NCBI RefSeq assembly: GCF_023897065.1
Contig: NZ_JAMHIV010000037.1
Coordinates: 1-64,000 of the forward strand
Reading direction: 5' to 3'
From: Crossiella sp. SN42
GTDB taxonomy: Bacteria; Actinomycetota; Actinomycetes; Mycobacteriales; Pseudonocardiaceae
Length of the DNA stretch: 64,000 nt
Every line of letters begins with the position of its first letter. The first letter of the stretch is position 1. Shown here in pieces: positions 25,700 through 34,297 of this stretch. A program made the translations under genes and the position numbers. Below the pieces are notes generated by a model. The model was not told the origin of the DNA, searched no databases, and was given only the letters and a program-made list of their open reading frames with translations.

Positions 25700-27442
25700 G
25701 TGGCCAAGGCCAAGGAGAGCAGCGCGGAGATCGTGCAGGGTCGACTGGGACCGGCAGAACGCCAGGAAGCTTGGCGCAGACTGGGATCCGAGCACTTCGA
25801 CGTGGTGATCATCGGTGGCGGCGTGACCGGCGCGGGCGCGGCTCTGGACGCCGCCACGCGTGGTCTGCGGGTGGCCCTGGTCGAGGCGCGCGACCTCGCC
25901 TCCGGCACCTCCAGCCGCTCCAGCAAGCTCTTCCACGGCGGTCTGCGTTACCTCGAACAGCTGGAATTCGGTCTGGTCCGGGAGGCCCTGCGCGAGCGGG
26001 AGCTGATGATCACCCGGATCGCGCCGCACCTGGTGAAGCCGGTGAGCTTCCTCTACCCGCTGACCAAGCGGATCTGGGAGCGCCCCTACACCGCGGCCGG
26101 CCTGTTCCTCTACGACACCATGGGTGGCGCCAAGTCCGTTCCCGGGCAGAAGCACCTGACCAGGGCGGGCGCGCTGCGGATGGTGCCCGCGCTCAAGCGC
26201 AGCGCGCTGATCGGCGGCATCCGCTACTACGACGCCCAGGCCGACGACGCCCGGCACACCATGACCGTGGCCCGCACCGCGGCCCACTACGGCGCGGTGG
26301 TGCGCACCTCCACCCAGGTCACCGGCATGCTCCGGGAGGCCGACCGGGTGGCCGGCGTGCACGTGCGCGATGTGGAGACCGGCGAGGAGATCGAGGTCAA
26401 GGCGCACGCGGTGATCAACTGCACCGGCGTGTGGACCGACGAGATCCAGCGGCTGGCCGGTACCAGGGGGCGGTTCCGGGTGCGCGCCAGCAAGGGCGTG
26501 CACATCGTGGTGCCCAGGGACCGGATCGTGTCCGAGAGCGGGATGATCCTGCGCACCGAGAAGTCCGTGCTGTTCGTCATCCCGTGGCGCAACCACTGGA
26601 TCGTGGGCACCACCGACACGGACTGGAACCTCGACCTGGCGCACCCCGCGGCCACCAAGAAGGACATCGACTACATCCTCACCCACGTCAACAAGGTGCT
26701 GGCCACGCCGCTGACCAACGAGGACATCGAAGGCGTGTACGCGGGCCTGCGGCCGCTGCTCTCCGGGGAGAGCGAGGACACCTCGAAGCTCTCCAGGGAG
26801 CACGCGGTGGCGCGGGTCGCGCCGGGCCTGGTGGCCATCGCGGGCGGCAAGTACACCACCTACCGGGTGATGGCGGCGGACGCGATCGACGCGGCCAGCC
26901 CCGACCTGCCCGGCCGGATCATGTCCTCGATCACCGACAAGGTGCCGCTGCTGGGCGCGGACGGCTACCACGCGCTGGTCAACCAGGCCGACCAGCTGGG
27001 CGCCAAGCACGGCCTGCACCCCTACCGGGTGCGGCACCTGCTGGACCGCTACGGCTCGCTGGTGCACCAGGTGCTGGCCACCGCCGACGGCAACCCCGAA
27101 CTGCTCCGCCCGCTGGCAGGCGCGCCGGACTACCTGCAGGTCGAGATCGTCTACGCGGCCGCGGCCGAGGGCGCGCTGCACCTGGAGGACGCGCTCACCC
27201 GGCGCACCCGGATCTCCATCGAGTACCCGCACCGCGGCGTGGAGAGCGCGGAGGCGGCGGCCAGGCTGATGGCCGGGGTGCACGGCTGGGATGACAAGCG
27301 GGTCGCGCACGAGGTCGAGGTCTACACCGCCAGGGTCGAGGCCGAGCGGGACTCGCAGACCCAGCCGGACGACCAGGCCGCCGACGCCCGGCGTTCGGCC
27401 GCGCCGGAGGCCAGGCCCGAGGTCATCGAACCGGTCAGCTGA
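25700..27442 (+). CDS. glpD: Glycerol-3-phosphate dehydrogenase (FAD, membrane-associated)
   Basis: A 580-residue flavoenzyme that oxidises sn-glycerol 3-phosphate to dihydroxyacetone phosphate and passes electrons to the quinone pool. The FAD motif VVIIGGGVTGAGAALDAATRG is near residues 35-55, then GTSSRSSKLFHGGLRYLEQ, INCTGVWTD and GGKYTTYRVMAADAID. A C-terminal domain of about 120 residues with DRYGSL follows. It starts at GTG 25700. It completes the glycerol pathway with glpF and glpK and sits at the glpD2 position next to lpdA in the conserved block. Confidence 0.95.
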   Translation: MAKAKESSAEIVQGRLGPAERQEAWRRLGSEHFDVVIIGGGVTGAGAALDAATRGLRVALVEARDLASGTSSRSSKLFHGGLRYLEQLEFGLVREALRERELMITRIAPHLVKPVSFLYPLTKRIWERPYTAAGLFLYDTMGGAKSVPGQKHLTRAGALRMVPALKRSALIGGIRYYDAQADDARHTMTVARTAAHYGAVVRTSTQVTGMLREADRVAGVHVRDVETGEEIEVKAHAVINCTGVWTDEIQRLAGTRGRFRVRASKGVHIVVPRDRIVSESGMILRTEKSVLFVIPWRNHWIVGTTDTDWNLDLAHPAATKKDIDYILTHVNKVLATPLTNEDIEGVYAGLRPLLSGESEDTSKLSREHAVARVAPGLVAIAGGKYTTYRVMAADAIDAASPDLPGRIMSSITDKVPLLGADGYHALVNQADQLGAKHGLHPYRVRHLLDRYGSLVHQVLATADGNPELLRPLAGAPDYLQVEIVYAAAAEGALHLEDALTRRTRISIEYPHRGVESAEAAARLMAGVHGWDDKRVAHEVEVYTARVEAERDSQTQPDDQAADARRSAAPEARPEVIEPVS

Positions 27443-27446
27443 CGAC

Positions 27447-28241
27447 TCAGCCTGCGAGGAGGTCCGCGAGGACCTCCTCCAGGTGCTGGGTGAGGCGGCG
27501 GTTGTCCACCGGGGCGATGGTGCTCCAGGCCGCGCCGCCGTCCACGCCGCGGCGGGTCTGCAGGTAGCGGCCCGCCGGGGTGTCGAAGAAGCCGATCACG
27601 CGATCGGCCCTGCGGCGGCGTTCCCACTGCTCCTTGGCGGCCACGCCGAACTGGCCGAGGTCGCCCGCGTCCTTGATCATCTCGGTGATGACCTTGGCGT
27701 CCTCCTGCCGGATGCCGCGCTCGACCAGCTCGGGGCCGAGGCGGTCCGCGGAGTTGCCCGCGGCGGCCGCGGCGGCGTCCAGCTCGGCGCTGGGCAGGGT
27801 GACCGAGCGGCCGGGACCGGCGGGCAGCGGGCGCAGCACGCCCACGGCCTCGCGCGGCAGGCTCAGCCCGGAGATGGCCTTGACGGTGAGCTGGCCGGAG
27901 TCGAGCACGGCGAGCGCGCCCTCCTCCTCGCGGGCGGCGGCCAGCACTCGCACGCTGCGGCCCAGCCACAGCCTGCCGTCCACCTCGCGGGCCGGGTCGG
28001 CGAGCAGGCGCAGCAGCGCGGCCAGCTCCTCGTCCACCGCGACCGGGCGGCCCAGCCCGCGCGCCTCCAGCGCGTCCCAGGCCTGGCGTTCCAGCCCGGC
28101 GCGCTCGGTGTGCGTGCGGCCGGGCGAGGGCACCTTGATCACCAGGGGCGGCTGGCCGAGGCCGAGGTGCTGCCAGAGCACGTCGAACTCCAGGGCGGTC
28201 AGCGCGATCGGCTCGCGCAGCCCCTGCTCGAACAGGGTCAC
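27447..28241 (-). CDS. EspG-family ESX secretion chaperone
   Basis: A 264-residue protein of the EspG family, cytoplasmic chaperones that bind PE/PPE-type substrates of type VII secretion. The family pattern is visible in ALTALEFDVLWQHLGLGQPP at the N-terminus, then a beta-sheet core and the C-terminal RRRADRVIGFFDTPAGRYL stretch. The start is a GTG at 28241 that overlaps the stop of the PPE-like gene (GTGA), a strong sign of chaperone-substrate pairing. A hairpin, GAGGAGGTCC/GGACCTCCTC (27456-27479), lies in the last codons and may serve as terminator for the convergent glpD. Confidence 0.85.
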   Translation of the reverse strand: MTLFEQGLREPIALTALEFDVLWQHLGLGQPPLVIKVPSPGRTHTERAGLERQAWDALEARGLGRPVAVDEELAALLRLLADPAREVDGRLWLGRSVRVLAAAREEEGALAVLDSGQLTVKAISGLSLPREAVGVLRPLPAGPGRSVTLPSAELDAAAAAAGNSADRLGPELVERGIRQEDAKVITEMIKDAGDLGQFGVAAKEQWERRRRADRVIGFFDTPAGRYLQTRRGVDGGAAWSTIAPVDNRRLTQHLEEVLADLLAG

Positions 28242-29413
28242 TCGCCGATCACCGGTGGCGCGTACTGGCGGGCGTCGCCGAAGACGTCCTCGTCCTCGAC
28301 CAGGAAGCTCTGGTGCTCGCCGTCGTCCTCGCGCCTGGCCCGGCCCATCGGCGCGGCCGCGGCGGGCGCGATCGGCGCCGGGGTGGAGTCCAGGCCGAGG
28401 ACGCCCTGCGGCGCGTTGCCGCGGCGGGCCTCGGCGAGGTGGGTGGCTTCGGCGGCGTCCCAGTTCGGGCGGTGCTGCGGGCCGGGGCGGGTGCTCGCCG
28501 CGGAGGTGCCAGTGCCCTCGGTGCGCGGCTGCGGCAGGTCGCGGGCGGAGCCGGGCGCGGGCGCGCCGCCGGGGCGGGCCGCGGACGGTGCGGTGGTGCT
28601 GGACGGCGAGGTGCCGCTGGCGGCCGGGACGCCCGAGGCGGTCGCCGGGGAGCCGGTCGCGGCCGGTGGCGTCGCGCCGCTGAGGCGGGTGCCGGGGGCG
28701 GGCGCGCCGGAGGAGGTCGCTGGGGCGCCCGAGCGGGGCGGGGCCGGCACAGGTGCGGAACCGGTACGGCCGCCGCTGCTGGTCGGCGCGCTGCGGGCCG
28801 GGGGGATCCGGGTCGGCCGGGCCGGTGGTGGCGCGGCGGCGCCGATCGGGCCGCTGCTCTGGTGCGCACCGTGGCCGGTGTCCAGGTGCAGCTCCGGCGG
28901 CTTGGTGAACTGGCCCAGCGTGGCCACGTTGGCCGCGGTGCTGGTCTGGTAGGTCTCCATGACCTCGAAGGCCCGCTGCTCGGCCGCGCTCTGCGCCGCC
29001 TCCTGCAGCTCGTAGTCGGTCTGCCCGCCGAAGAGGTGCACCACGCCGGTGACCAGCATGTTCGGCTTCTCGGCCGTGACCTCCATGGGCGCGGGCATGT
29101 CCGCGCGGGCCTTGCCCACGTACTCGGCCTGGAGCTCGGCGGACAGGCGCATCAGCTCGGCCCCGGCCTGCGCGTCCCGCGCCCACTGGGCCAGCGGGTG
29201 CAGCGCGGCGTCCGCGGCGTCGGCGGCCTTGCCGGTCCAGTCCGCGCGGGAGTTGCCGATGGCCTGCTTGATCTCGGCGTCGATGTCGGCCAGCGCGGCG
29301 GACATGTCCGACCACCGGCCGATCGAGGTGGCCGAGGCCGCCGGCCCCGGACCGGAGTGCAGCTGCCCGTACAGCTCCTGGTGCGAATAGCCCTGCCAGC
29401 GATGGTCAGCCAT
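28238..29413 (-). CDS. PPE/WXG-like type VII secretion substrate with Pro-rich tail
   Basis: A 391-residue protein. The N-terminal helical domain (about 1-130) has SRADWTGKAADAADAAL, a WxG turn between two long helices, then ELQAEYVGKARADMP, as in PPE-like partners of ESX systems. From residue about 190 it becomes a Pro/Ala/Ser/Thr-rich disordered region of some 150 residues, followed by a short acidic C-terminus (EDDGEHQSFLVEDEDVFGD). It is coupled to the EspG gene and preceded by a small YxxxE protein, so the three are a secreted heterodimer plus chaperone candidate. Confidence 0.75.
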   Translation of the reverse strand: MADHRWQGYSHQELYGQLHSGPGPAASATSIGRWSDMSAALADIDAEIKQAIGNSRADWTGKAADAADAALHPLAQWARDAQAGAELMRLSAELQAEYVGKARADMPAPMEVTAEKPNMLVTGVVHLFGGQTDYELQEAAQSAAEQRAFEVMETYQTSTAANVATLGQFTKPPELHLDTGHGAHQSSGPIGAAAPPPARPTRIPPARSAPTSSGGRTGSAPVPAPPRSGAPATSSGAPAPGTRLSGATPPAATGSPATASGVPAASGTSPSSTTAPSAARPGGAPAPGSARDLPQPRTEGTGTSAASTRPGPQHRPNWDAAEATHLAEARRGNAPQGVLGLDSTPAPIAPAAAAPMGRARREDDGEHQSFLVEDEDVFGDARQYAPPVIGE

Positions 29414-29427
29414 GGTCGCGTCCCCTC

Positions 29428-29814
29428 TCAGCAGCCGCTGACCCGCACCGAGTCGGCATTCCCGCGCTCGGCGCCGCGGTACTCGTACTCGACCTCCTGC
29501 AACGCCCTGACCGCGGTCTGCAGCTGCTGCTGGTAGCCCTCCAGGGCGCTCAGCGCGGCCTCGCCGCCGTCCATCGAGCGCTCGTTGAACTTCTCCGCGG
29601 CCTCGTCGCTGACCGGGTCACCGGCCCACGGCCGCATCCTAAGGTCCGTGCGGGCGTGCCCGATCTGCGGCGTCAGCTTGTCCAGCGCCCGCTGGAAGGC
29701 CTTGCGCATGGTCGGGATCGCGGCTTGCTCGACCCGGACCTTGGCGCCACCGCCGCTGACGGAGTCGAGCCCGGACTGCACAGCGTCGCCACTGGCGGAG
29801 TTGGTGCGCGGCAC
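29428..29814 (-). CDS. Small YxxxE protein, PE-like partner for type VII secretion
   Basis: A 128-residue helical protein with two predicted long helices (AAIPTMRKAFQRALDKLTPQI and ALSALEGYQQQLQTAVRALQEVEYEY). Near the C-terminus, Tyr-Arg-Gly-Ala-Glu fits the YxxxD/E type VII export signal. It lies 14 nt upstream of the PPE-like gene on the same strand. The combination resembles a PE/PPE gene pair, although no PE motif is visible at the N-terminus. Confidence 0.7.
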   Translation of the reverse strand: MPRTNSASGDAVQSGLDSVSGGGAKVRVEQAAIPTMRKAFQRALDKLTPQIGHARTDLRMRPWAGDPVSDEAAEKFNERSMDGGEAALSALEGYQQQLQTAVRALQEVEYEYRGAERGNADSVRVSGC

Positions 29815-29953
29815 GGCGTCTCCCCGAACTGGACAATCCTTGCGCGGTCACTGTAGCGACCGACAGTGATCACTTGGTGCGGTCTCCGTAACGATCCCAC
29901 CTACTGGTGAACTGTCAACGGGCCATCCAGGTGGTGCTGGCGAGTACTTCGTC

Positions 29954-30559
29954 TCAGCGGCCGGCGAGCGTGGTCATCGCGGCGGTGGCGACCTCCTGGG
30001 CGGAGGCGCACAGCGCGTCCAGGCTGGGTGGGTGGGCGTTGCCCGCGTCGCCGAACTGGATGTCCAGGAACTGGCCCTCGGCCACGTCGACCTCGACGTT
30101 GCAGAACTTGGTCTGCTCGGCGGTGCGCACCACCACCGCGGGGAAATCGGCCACCGTGGCGGCCTTGGCCTCGGCCTGGGCGGTCTCCTCCAGCCAGACG
30201 CCGACGCCCTGGACCAGCACCAGGCCGATGCGCACGGTGAGCGCCCTGGTGGAGTCGCGGAAGTCGCAGACCTTGGCGTTGCCCATGGTCGGGTACCGGG
30301 TGGGCAGCGGCGGGCGGTCCATGCCGAGGGTCTTGCGCTGGCGGGTGGTCAGCAGGGTGCACGGGTCCACCCGGTCGAGCTTGATCTCCTTGGGCCGGGG
30401 CGGCAGGGAGACCTTGGGATTGGTGACCGGGACCGGCGGCGGGTTCGGCGCGGTGGGCTGGGGCGGCGGCGGGGTGCAGGCGGCCAGCAGGAGGCAGCCG
30501 AGCAGCAGCCCGGTGATTCGGAGTGCTGGGATTCGGAGCGGTCTGGCCACGCTGGGCAC
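29954..30559 (-). CDS. DUF3558-family lipoprotein
   Basis: A 201-residue lipoprotein with lipobox LLLAAC (Cys about residue 28), a Pro-rich linker and a globular domain of the DUF3558 type (LDRVDPCTLLTTRQRKTLG, KVCDFRDST, ending LCASAQEVATAAMTTL). Such lipoproteins are frequent beside type VII effectors in Pseudonocardiaceae and are proposed to be surface-exposed; their role is unknown. The start is GTG 30559, 1 nt after the GNAT stop, so the two are co-transcribed. Confidence 0.8.
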   Translation of the reverse strand: MPSVARPLRIPALRITGLLLGCLLLAACTPPPPQPTAPNPPPVPVTNPKVSLPPRPKEIKLDRVDPCTLLTTRQRKTLGMDRPPLPTRYPTMGNAKVCDFRDSTRALTVRIGLVLVQGVGVWLEETAQAEAKAATVADFPAVVVRTAEQTKFCNVEVDVAEGQFLDIQFGDAGNAHPPSLDALCASAQEVATAAMTTLAGR

Positions 30560-30560
30560 G

Positions 30561-31100
30561 CTAGACGATGAGGGTCCAGGCGAGCACGTCGTGCAGGTCG
30601 CCGTCGACCGTGGTGGCCTGGTGCAGGGTGGCCTCCAGGGTGAAGCCGCATTTCTCCGCGACCCGGCGGGAGGACTCGTTGCCCGCCGCGTGCCGGTAGC
30701 CGATCCGGCGCAGGCCGAGTGCCTCGATGCCGAAGCGGAGCGCGGTCTGCAGGGCCTGGGTCATCACGCCCCGGCCGCGGTGCGCGGGGTGGGTCCAGCA
30801 GGCCGCGGAACCGATGCCGCGCACCAGGTCCAGGTCCTTGAGGCCGACCTCGGCGAGCATCTCGCCGGTGGTCGGCTCGGCCACCGCCCACGAGCAGCGC
30901 AGGTCCTCCTGCCACTCGTGCGCGCGCAGCGTGATGTAGCGGCCTGCGCTGTCCAGGTCCTCGACCTGGTAGCCGGTGACCCAGCGCCGCAGCTCCGGGT
31001 CGGTGAACGCGGCCAGCACGGCTGGCCGGTCGTCCATCAGGTTGTCCGCCCGCAGCTGCCGCAGGTAGTACGCACCCGCGTTGATCTCCACCGGCTCCAT
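30561..31100 (-). CDS. GNAT-family N-acetyltransferase
   Basis: A 179-residue acetyltransferase of the RimJ/RimL-like branch. Motif A for acetyl-CoA binding is visible as HPAHRGRGVMTQALQTALRFG, followed by RIGYRHAAGNESSRRVAEKCGF. The substrate (protein N-terminus or small amine) cannot be told from sequence. It is followed directly by the DUF3558 lipoprotein gene and preceded by DUF1707 genes on the same strand. Confidence 0.88.
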   Translation of the reverse strand: MEPVEINAGAYYLRQLRADNLMDDRPAVLAAFTDPELRRWVTGYQVEDLDSAGRYITLRAHEWQEDLRCSWAVAEPTTGEMLAEVGLKDLDLVRGIGSAACWTHPAHRGRGVMTQALQTALRFGIEALGLRRIGYRHAAGNESSRRVAEKCGFTLEATLHQATTVDGDLHDVLAWTLIV

Positions 31101-31110
31101 GAAAGGAAAC

Positions 31111-31560
31111 CTACTTGCGCTTCTTCTTGCCCTTCTTGCGGCCCTGGTCCCTGCTGTTCCAGTCCTCGCCCCACAGCGAGCCGTAGACCGCGCCGAAACC
31201 CAGCGGGATGAAGAAGAACCACCACCAGCCGAGGAAGATCATCAGCGGGATCCAGGCCACGCCGAGCACCACCAGGCTCACCGCGGCGGCCCGCTGGGCC
31301 GGGGTGCGCGGGTCGGGCACGGCGACCGCGCCGCTGCTCGCCTTGACCACGGCGGGCAGGTGGTCGAAGCGCGGGTGCGGTTCGGGCAGGTCGCTGAACA
31401 GCGCGTGCAACTCACCCCTGGTCAGCGCGGCGGCCACCTGGGCGGCGCGCTGGTCGTACTCGGTCAGCTGCAGCCTGCCCACGGCGAAGTGCTCGCCGAG
31501 CGCGGTCAGCGCCTCGGACCGCTCGTGATCGCTGATCCGCAGCTCAGGCTCGTTGGGCAC
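31111..31560 (-). CDS. DUF1707 membrane protein
   Basis: A 149-residue protein with an N-terminal DUF1707 domain (LRISDHERSEALTALGEHFAVGRLQLTEYDQRA, then LFSDLPEPHP), a hydrophobic hairpin (AAAVSLVVLGVAWIPLMIFLGWWWFFFIPLGFG) and a strongly basic tail RDQGRKKGKKKRK. DUF1707 is a small actinobacterial domain of unknown role, often cytoplasmic on membrane proteins. It is one of a tandem pair with the next gene, 9 nt apart. Confidence 0.88.
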   Translation of the reverse strand: MPNEPELRISDHERSEALTALGEHFAVGRLQLTEYDQRAAQVAAALTRGELHALFSDLPEPHPRFDHLPAVVKASSGAVAVPDPRTPAQRAAAVSLVVLGVAWIPLMIFLGWWWFFFIPLGFGAVYGSLWGEDWNSRDQGRKKGKKKRK

Positions 31561-31569
31561 ATTCCGATG

Positions 31570-32055
31570 CTACTTCGGCTTGAACCGCTGCACGGCCACC
31601 ACGACCCCGGCCAGCACCAGCACGCCGATGCAGGCCGCGGTCAGCATGGCCAGCGTGGCGGGCAGCCGGTCGACCAGGGCCAGCGTGAAGCCGCCACCGG
31701 CCAGCAGGGTCAGCCCGGCCACCGGCACGCCGATCAGCACCGCCATCACCTTGACCACGGTGTGCGCGGCGTAGTCGGACTGCCGCGACGGCGGCGCGGC
31801 CAGCGGCATCGGCGTGACCTGTGGCTGGTACTGCAGCGGCGCGGGCAGCTCGAAGGTCGGGTGCGGCGCGGGCAGGTCCTCGAAGAGCATGGACAGCTCC
31901 CGGCGGGTGCGCGCGGAGGCGGCCACGTTGGCCCGCTCCCCGAACTCCTCCGCGGTCAGCCGTCCGACCCGGAGGTGCTCACCGAGCAACCGCTCGGCCT
32001 CGGTCCGCTCGGTGTCCCCGATCCGCAGCTCGACGTGATCCCCATATGTGCTCAC
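31570..32055 (-). CDS. DUF1707 membrane protein, tandem paralogue
   Basis: A 161-residue paralogue with the same N-terminal DUF1707 domain (LRIGDTERTEAERLLGEHLRVGRLTAEEFGERA, then LFEDLPAPHP) and two transmembrane helices (VVKVMAVLIGVPVAGLTLL and LAMLTAACIGVLVLAGVVVAV). It ends in a short basic tail. The tandem arrangement suggests local duplication. Function unknown. Confidence 0.88.
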   Translation of the reverse strand: MSTYGDHVELRIGDTERTEAERLLGEHLRVGRLTAEEFGERANVAASARTRRELSMLFEDLPAPHPTFELPAPLQYQPQVTPMPLAAPPSRQSDYAAHTVVKVMAVLIGVPVAGLTLLAGGGFTLALVDRLPATLAMLTAACIGVLVLAGVVVAVQRFKPK

Positions 32056-32123
32056 AACGTCAAAGTTAGGGATCCGACCGGCTCGTGCCCTCGGCCTTTT
32101 GGCCAGCCGTGACCGACTTTTGG

Positions 32124-32390
32124 CTAGGGCTGACTGACGAAGCCGTCGTGTGCCTCGGCGATGTCCTCCAACTGGTCCTGCCAGCAGGACGCCGGGAGGC
32201 CGTCAGGGGCGGTTTCCAGCACCACCACCCAGTCCACGTCCTCCGCGTCGTCCTCGCCGGCCAGCATCTCGCGGTGCACGCCGCCGACCACCCAGCCGTC
32301 GGCGCGCAGCTCCTCCGCGAGGTCCTCCGCCTCCTGCCGGTCGTGCAGGACCAGCAGCAAACTCTGATCAGTCTGGATTGGACTGTCCAC
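32124..32390 (-). CDS. Small acidic protein, possibly RraB-like
   Basis: An 88-residue acidic protein with an alpha/beta pattern (SLLLVLHDRQEAEDLAEELRADGW, then VDWVVVLETAPDG) that weakly resembles ribonuclease E inhibitor RraB-type folds. The GTG start lies 5 nt after the accA3 stop, so it is co-transcribed. The family call is tentative; no function is claimed. Confidence 0.5.
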   Translation of the reverse strand: MDSPIQTDQSLLLVLHDRQEAEDLAEELRADGWVVGGVHREMLAGEDDAEDVDWVVVLETAPDGLPASCWQDQLEDIAEAHDGFVSQP

Positions 32391-32395
32391 TGTGG

Positions 32396-34153
32396 TCAGT
32401 CTTTCAGCTCGCAGAGCACCGAGCCCTGGGTCACCGTCTCTCCCGGCTTGGCGGACAGGCCGGTGACGACGCCGTCCTTGTGCGCGGTGACCGGGTTCTC
32501 CATCTTCATCGCCTCCAGCACCACGAGCAGCTCGCCCGCGCTGACCTGCTGGCCCTCCTCCACCGCGACCTTGACGATGGTGCCCTGCATGGGCGCGGCC
32601 ACCGCGTCACCGGAGACCGCGGCCCCGGCCTTGCCCGCGGAACGCTTGCGGGGCTTGGCCTTCGCCGCGGGCGCGCCGCCGCCGACGGCCAGGTCGCCGG
32701 GCAGCGAGACCTCCAGCCTGCGGCCGCCGACCTCGACCACCACGGTCTGCCGGGGGGTTTCCTCCGCCTCGGCCTCCGCGCCGCCGGTGAAGGGCGGGAT
32801 GGTGTTGTCGAACTCGGTCTCGATCCACCTGGTGTGCACGGTGAAGCCGTCCTGCGCGGTGAACGCCGGGTCGCGCACCACGGCCTGGTGGAACGGCACC
32901 ACGGTGGCCATGCCCTCGACCACCAGTTCGTCCAGCGCCCGCCGGGACCGCTCAAGGGCCTGCTCTCGGGTCTCGCCGGTGACGATCAGCTTGGCCAGCA
33001 GCGAGTCGAACTGGCCGCCGATCACGCTGCCGCTCTCCACACCCGCGTCCACCCGCACGCCGGGGCCGGAGGGCGGGATGAACCGGGTGACCGTGCCGGG
33101 GGCGGGCAGGAAGTTGCGGCCGGCGTCCTCGCCGTTGATGCGGAACTCGATGGAGTGACCGCGCGGCTCGGGGTCGGTGTCGAAGCGCAGCCGCTCGCCC
33201 GCGGCGATGCGGAACTGCTCGCGCACCAGGTCGATCCCGGCGGTCTCCTCGCTGACCGGGTGCTCGACCTGGAGCCGGGTGTTGACCTCCAGGAAGGAGA
33301 TGGTGCCGTCCTGGCCGACCAGGAACTCCACCGTGCCCGCGCCGTGGTACCCGGCCTCGGCGCAGATCGCGCGGGCCGCGGTGTGGATGGTGGCGCGCTG
33401 CTCGGCGGAGAGGAACGGCGCGGGGGCCTCCTCCACCAGCTTCTGGTGACGGCGCTGCAGCGAGCAGTCGCGGGTGCCGACCACGATCACGTTGCCGTGC
33501 GTGTCCGCCAGCACCTGGGCCTCGACGTGCCTCGGCTTGTCCAGGTAACGCTCCACGAAGCACTCGCCGCGGCCGAAGGCGGTGACCGCCTCGCGCACCG
33601 CGCTGTCGAACAGCTCCGGGATCTCCTCCAGCGTGCGGGCCACCTTCAGCCCGCGCCCGCCGCCGCCGAACGCGGCCTTGATCGCCACCGGCAGGCCGTG
33701 CTCCTGCGCGAAGGCGACGACCTCCTCCGGCCCGTTGACCGGGTCCTTGGTGCCGGGCACCAGCGGGGCGCCCGCGCGCAGCGCGATGTGCCGGGCGGTC
33801 ACCTTGTCGCCCAGGTCGCGGATGGCCTGCGGGGTCGGGCCGATCCAGGTCAGGCCCGCGTCCAGCACCGACTGGGCGAAGTCGGCGTTCTCGGAGAGGA
33901 AGCCGTAGCCGGGGTGCACCGCGTCCGCGCCCGCGCGTTTGGCCGCCTCCAGGAGCTTGTCCACGACCAGGTAGGACTCGGCGGCCGTGGTGCCACCCAG
34001 GGCGAAGGCCTCATCGGCCAGGCGCACGAACGGCGCGTCCCGATCCGGGTCGGCGTAGACCGCGACGCTGGTCAGCCCGGCATCCCGGCAGGCCCTGATG
34101 ACTCGGACGGCGATCTCACCGCGGTTGGCGATGAGCACCTTGCGCAGTGCCAC
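32396..34153 (-). CDS. accA3: Acyl-CoA carboxylase alpha subunit (biotin carboxylase-BCCP)
   Basis: A 585-residue two-domain subunit that carboxylates its own biotin with ATP and bicarbonate. The biotin carboxylase part starts [14 protein letters not shown] and contains the glycine-rich [11 protein letters not shown] loop, [27 protein letters not shown] and RINGED. The C-terminal biotin carrier domain has the AMKMENPV biotin-lysine site. The start is GTG 34153 with GGAGGT 4-9 nt upstream. Together with accD5/accE5 (44.0-45.9 kb) and birA (49.4 kb) it can form the acyl-CoA carboxylase that makes methylmalonyl- and malonyl-CoA. Position matches Rv3285. Confidence 0.93.
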   Translation of the reverse strand: MALRKVLIANRGEIAVRVIRACRDAGLTSVAVYADPDRDAPFVRLADEAFALGGTTAAESYLVVDKLLEAAKRAGADAVHPGYGFLSENADFAQSVLDAGLTWIGPTPQAIRDLGDKVTARHIALRAGAPLVPGTKDPVNGPEEVVAFAQEHGLPVAIKAAFGGGGRGLKVARTLEEIPELFDSAVREAVTAFGRGECFVERYLDKPRHVEAQVLADTHGNVIVVGTRDCSLQRRHQKLVEEAPAPFLSAEQRATIHTAARAICAEAGYHGAGTVEFLVGQDGTISFLEVNTRLQVEHPVSEETAGIDLVREQFRIAAGERLRFDTDPEPRGHSIEFRINGEDAGRNFLPAPGTVTRFIPPSGPGVRVDAGVESGSVIGGQFDSLLAKLIVTGETREQALERSRRALDELVVEGMATVVPFHQAVVRDPAFTAQDGFTVHTRWIETEFDNTIPPFTGGAEAEAEETPRQTVVVEVGGRRLEVSLPGDLAVGGGAPAAKAKPRKRSAGKAGAAVSGDAVAAPMQGTIVKVAVEEGQQVSAGELLVVLEAMKMENPVTAHKDGVVTGLSAKPGETVTQGSVLCELKD

Positions 34154-34179
34154 GGCACCTCCATGTGCTGACGACCCCG

Positions 34180-34207
34180 GACGACACGTTCTTACGAGAC
34201 GACACGT
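34180..34207. repeat. GACGACACGT direct repeat upstream of accA3
   Basis: GACGACACGT occurs at 34180-34189 and again at 34198-34207, 18 bp apart start to start, in the 144-bp divergent region between accA3 and the next gene. The spacing places both copies on a similar DNA face, so a regulator-binding site is possible. Confidence 0.35.
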
Positions 34208-34297
34208 CATCGAAAAGGGTGGTGTTCGGCGAGTCTAGGGTCCAGTGGTGATGCACTGAGCGAGAGCAACCTCACGTGGTGTGTCCGCGTCGATGGT

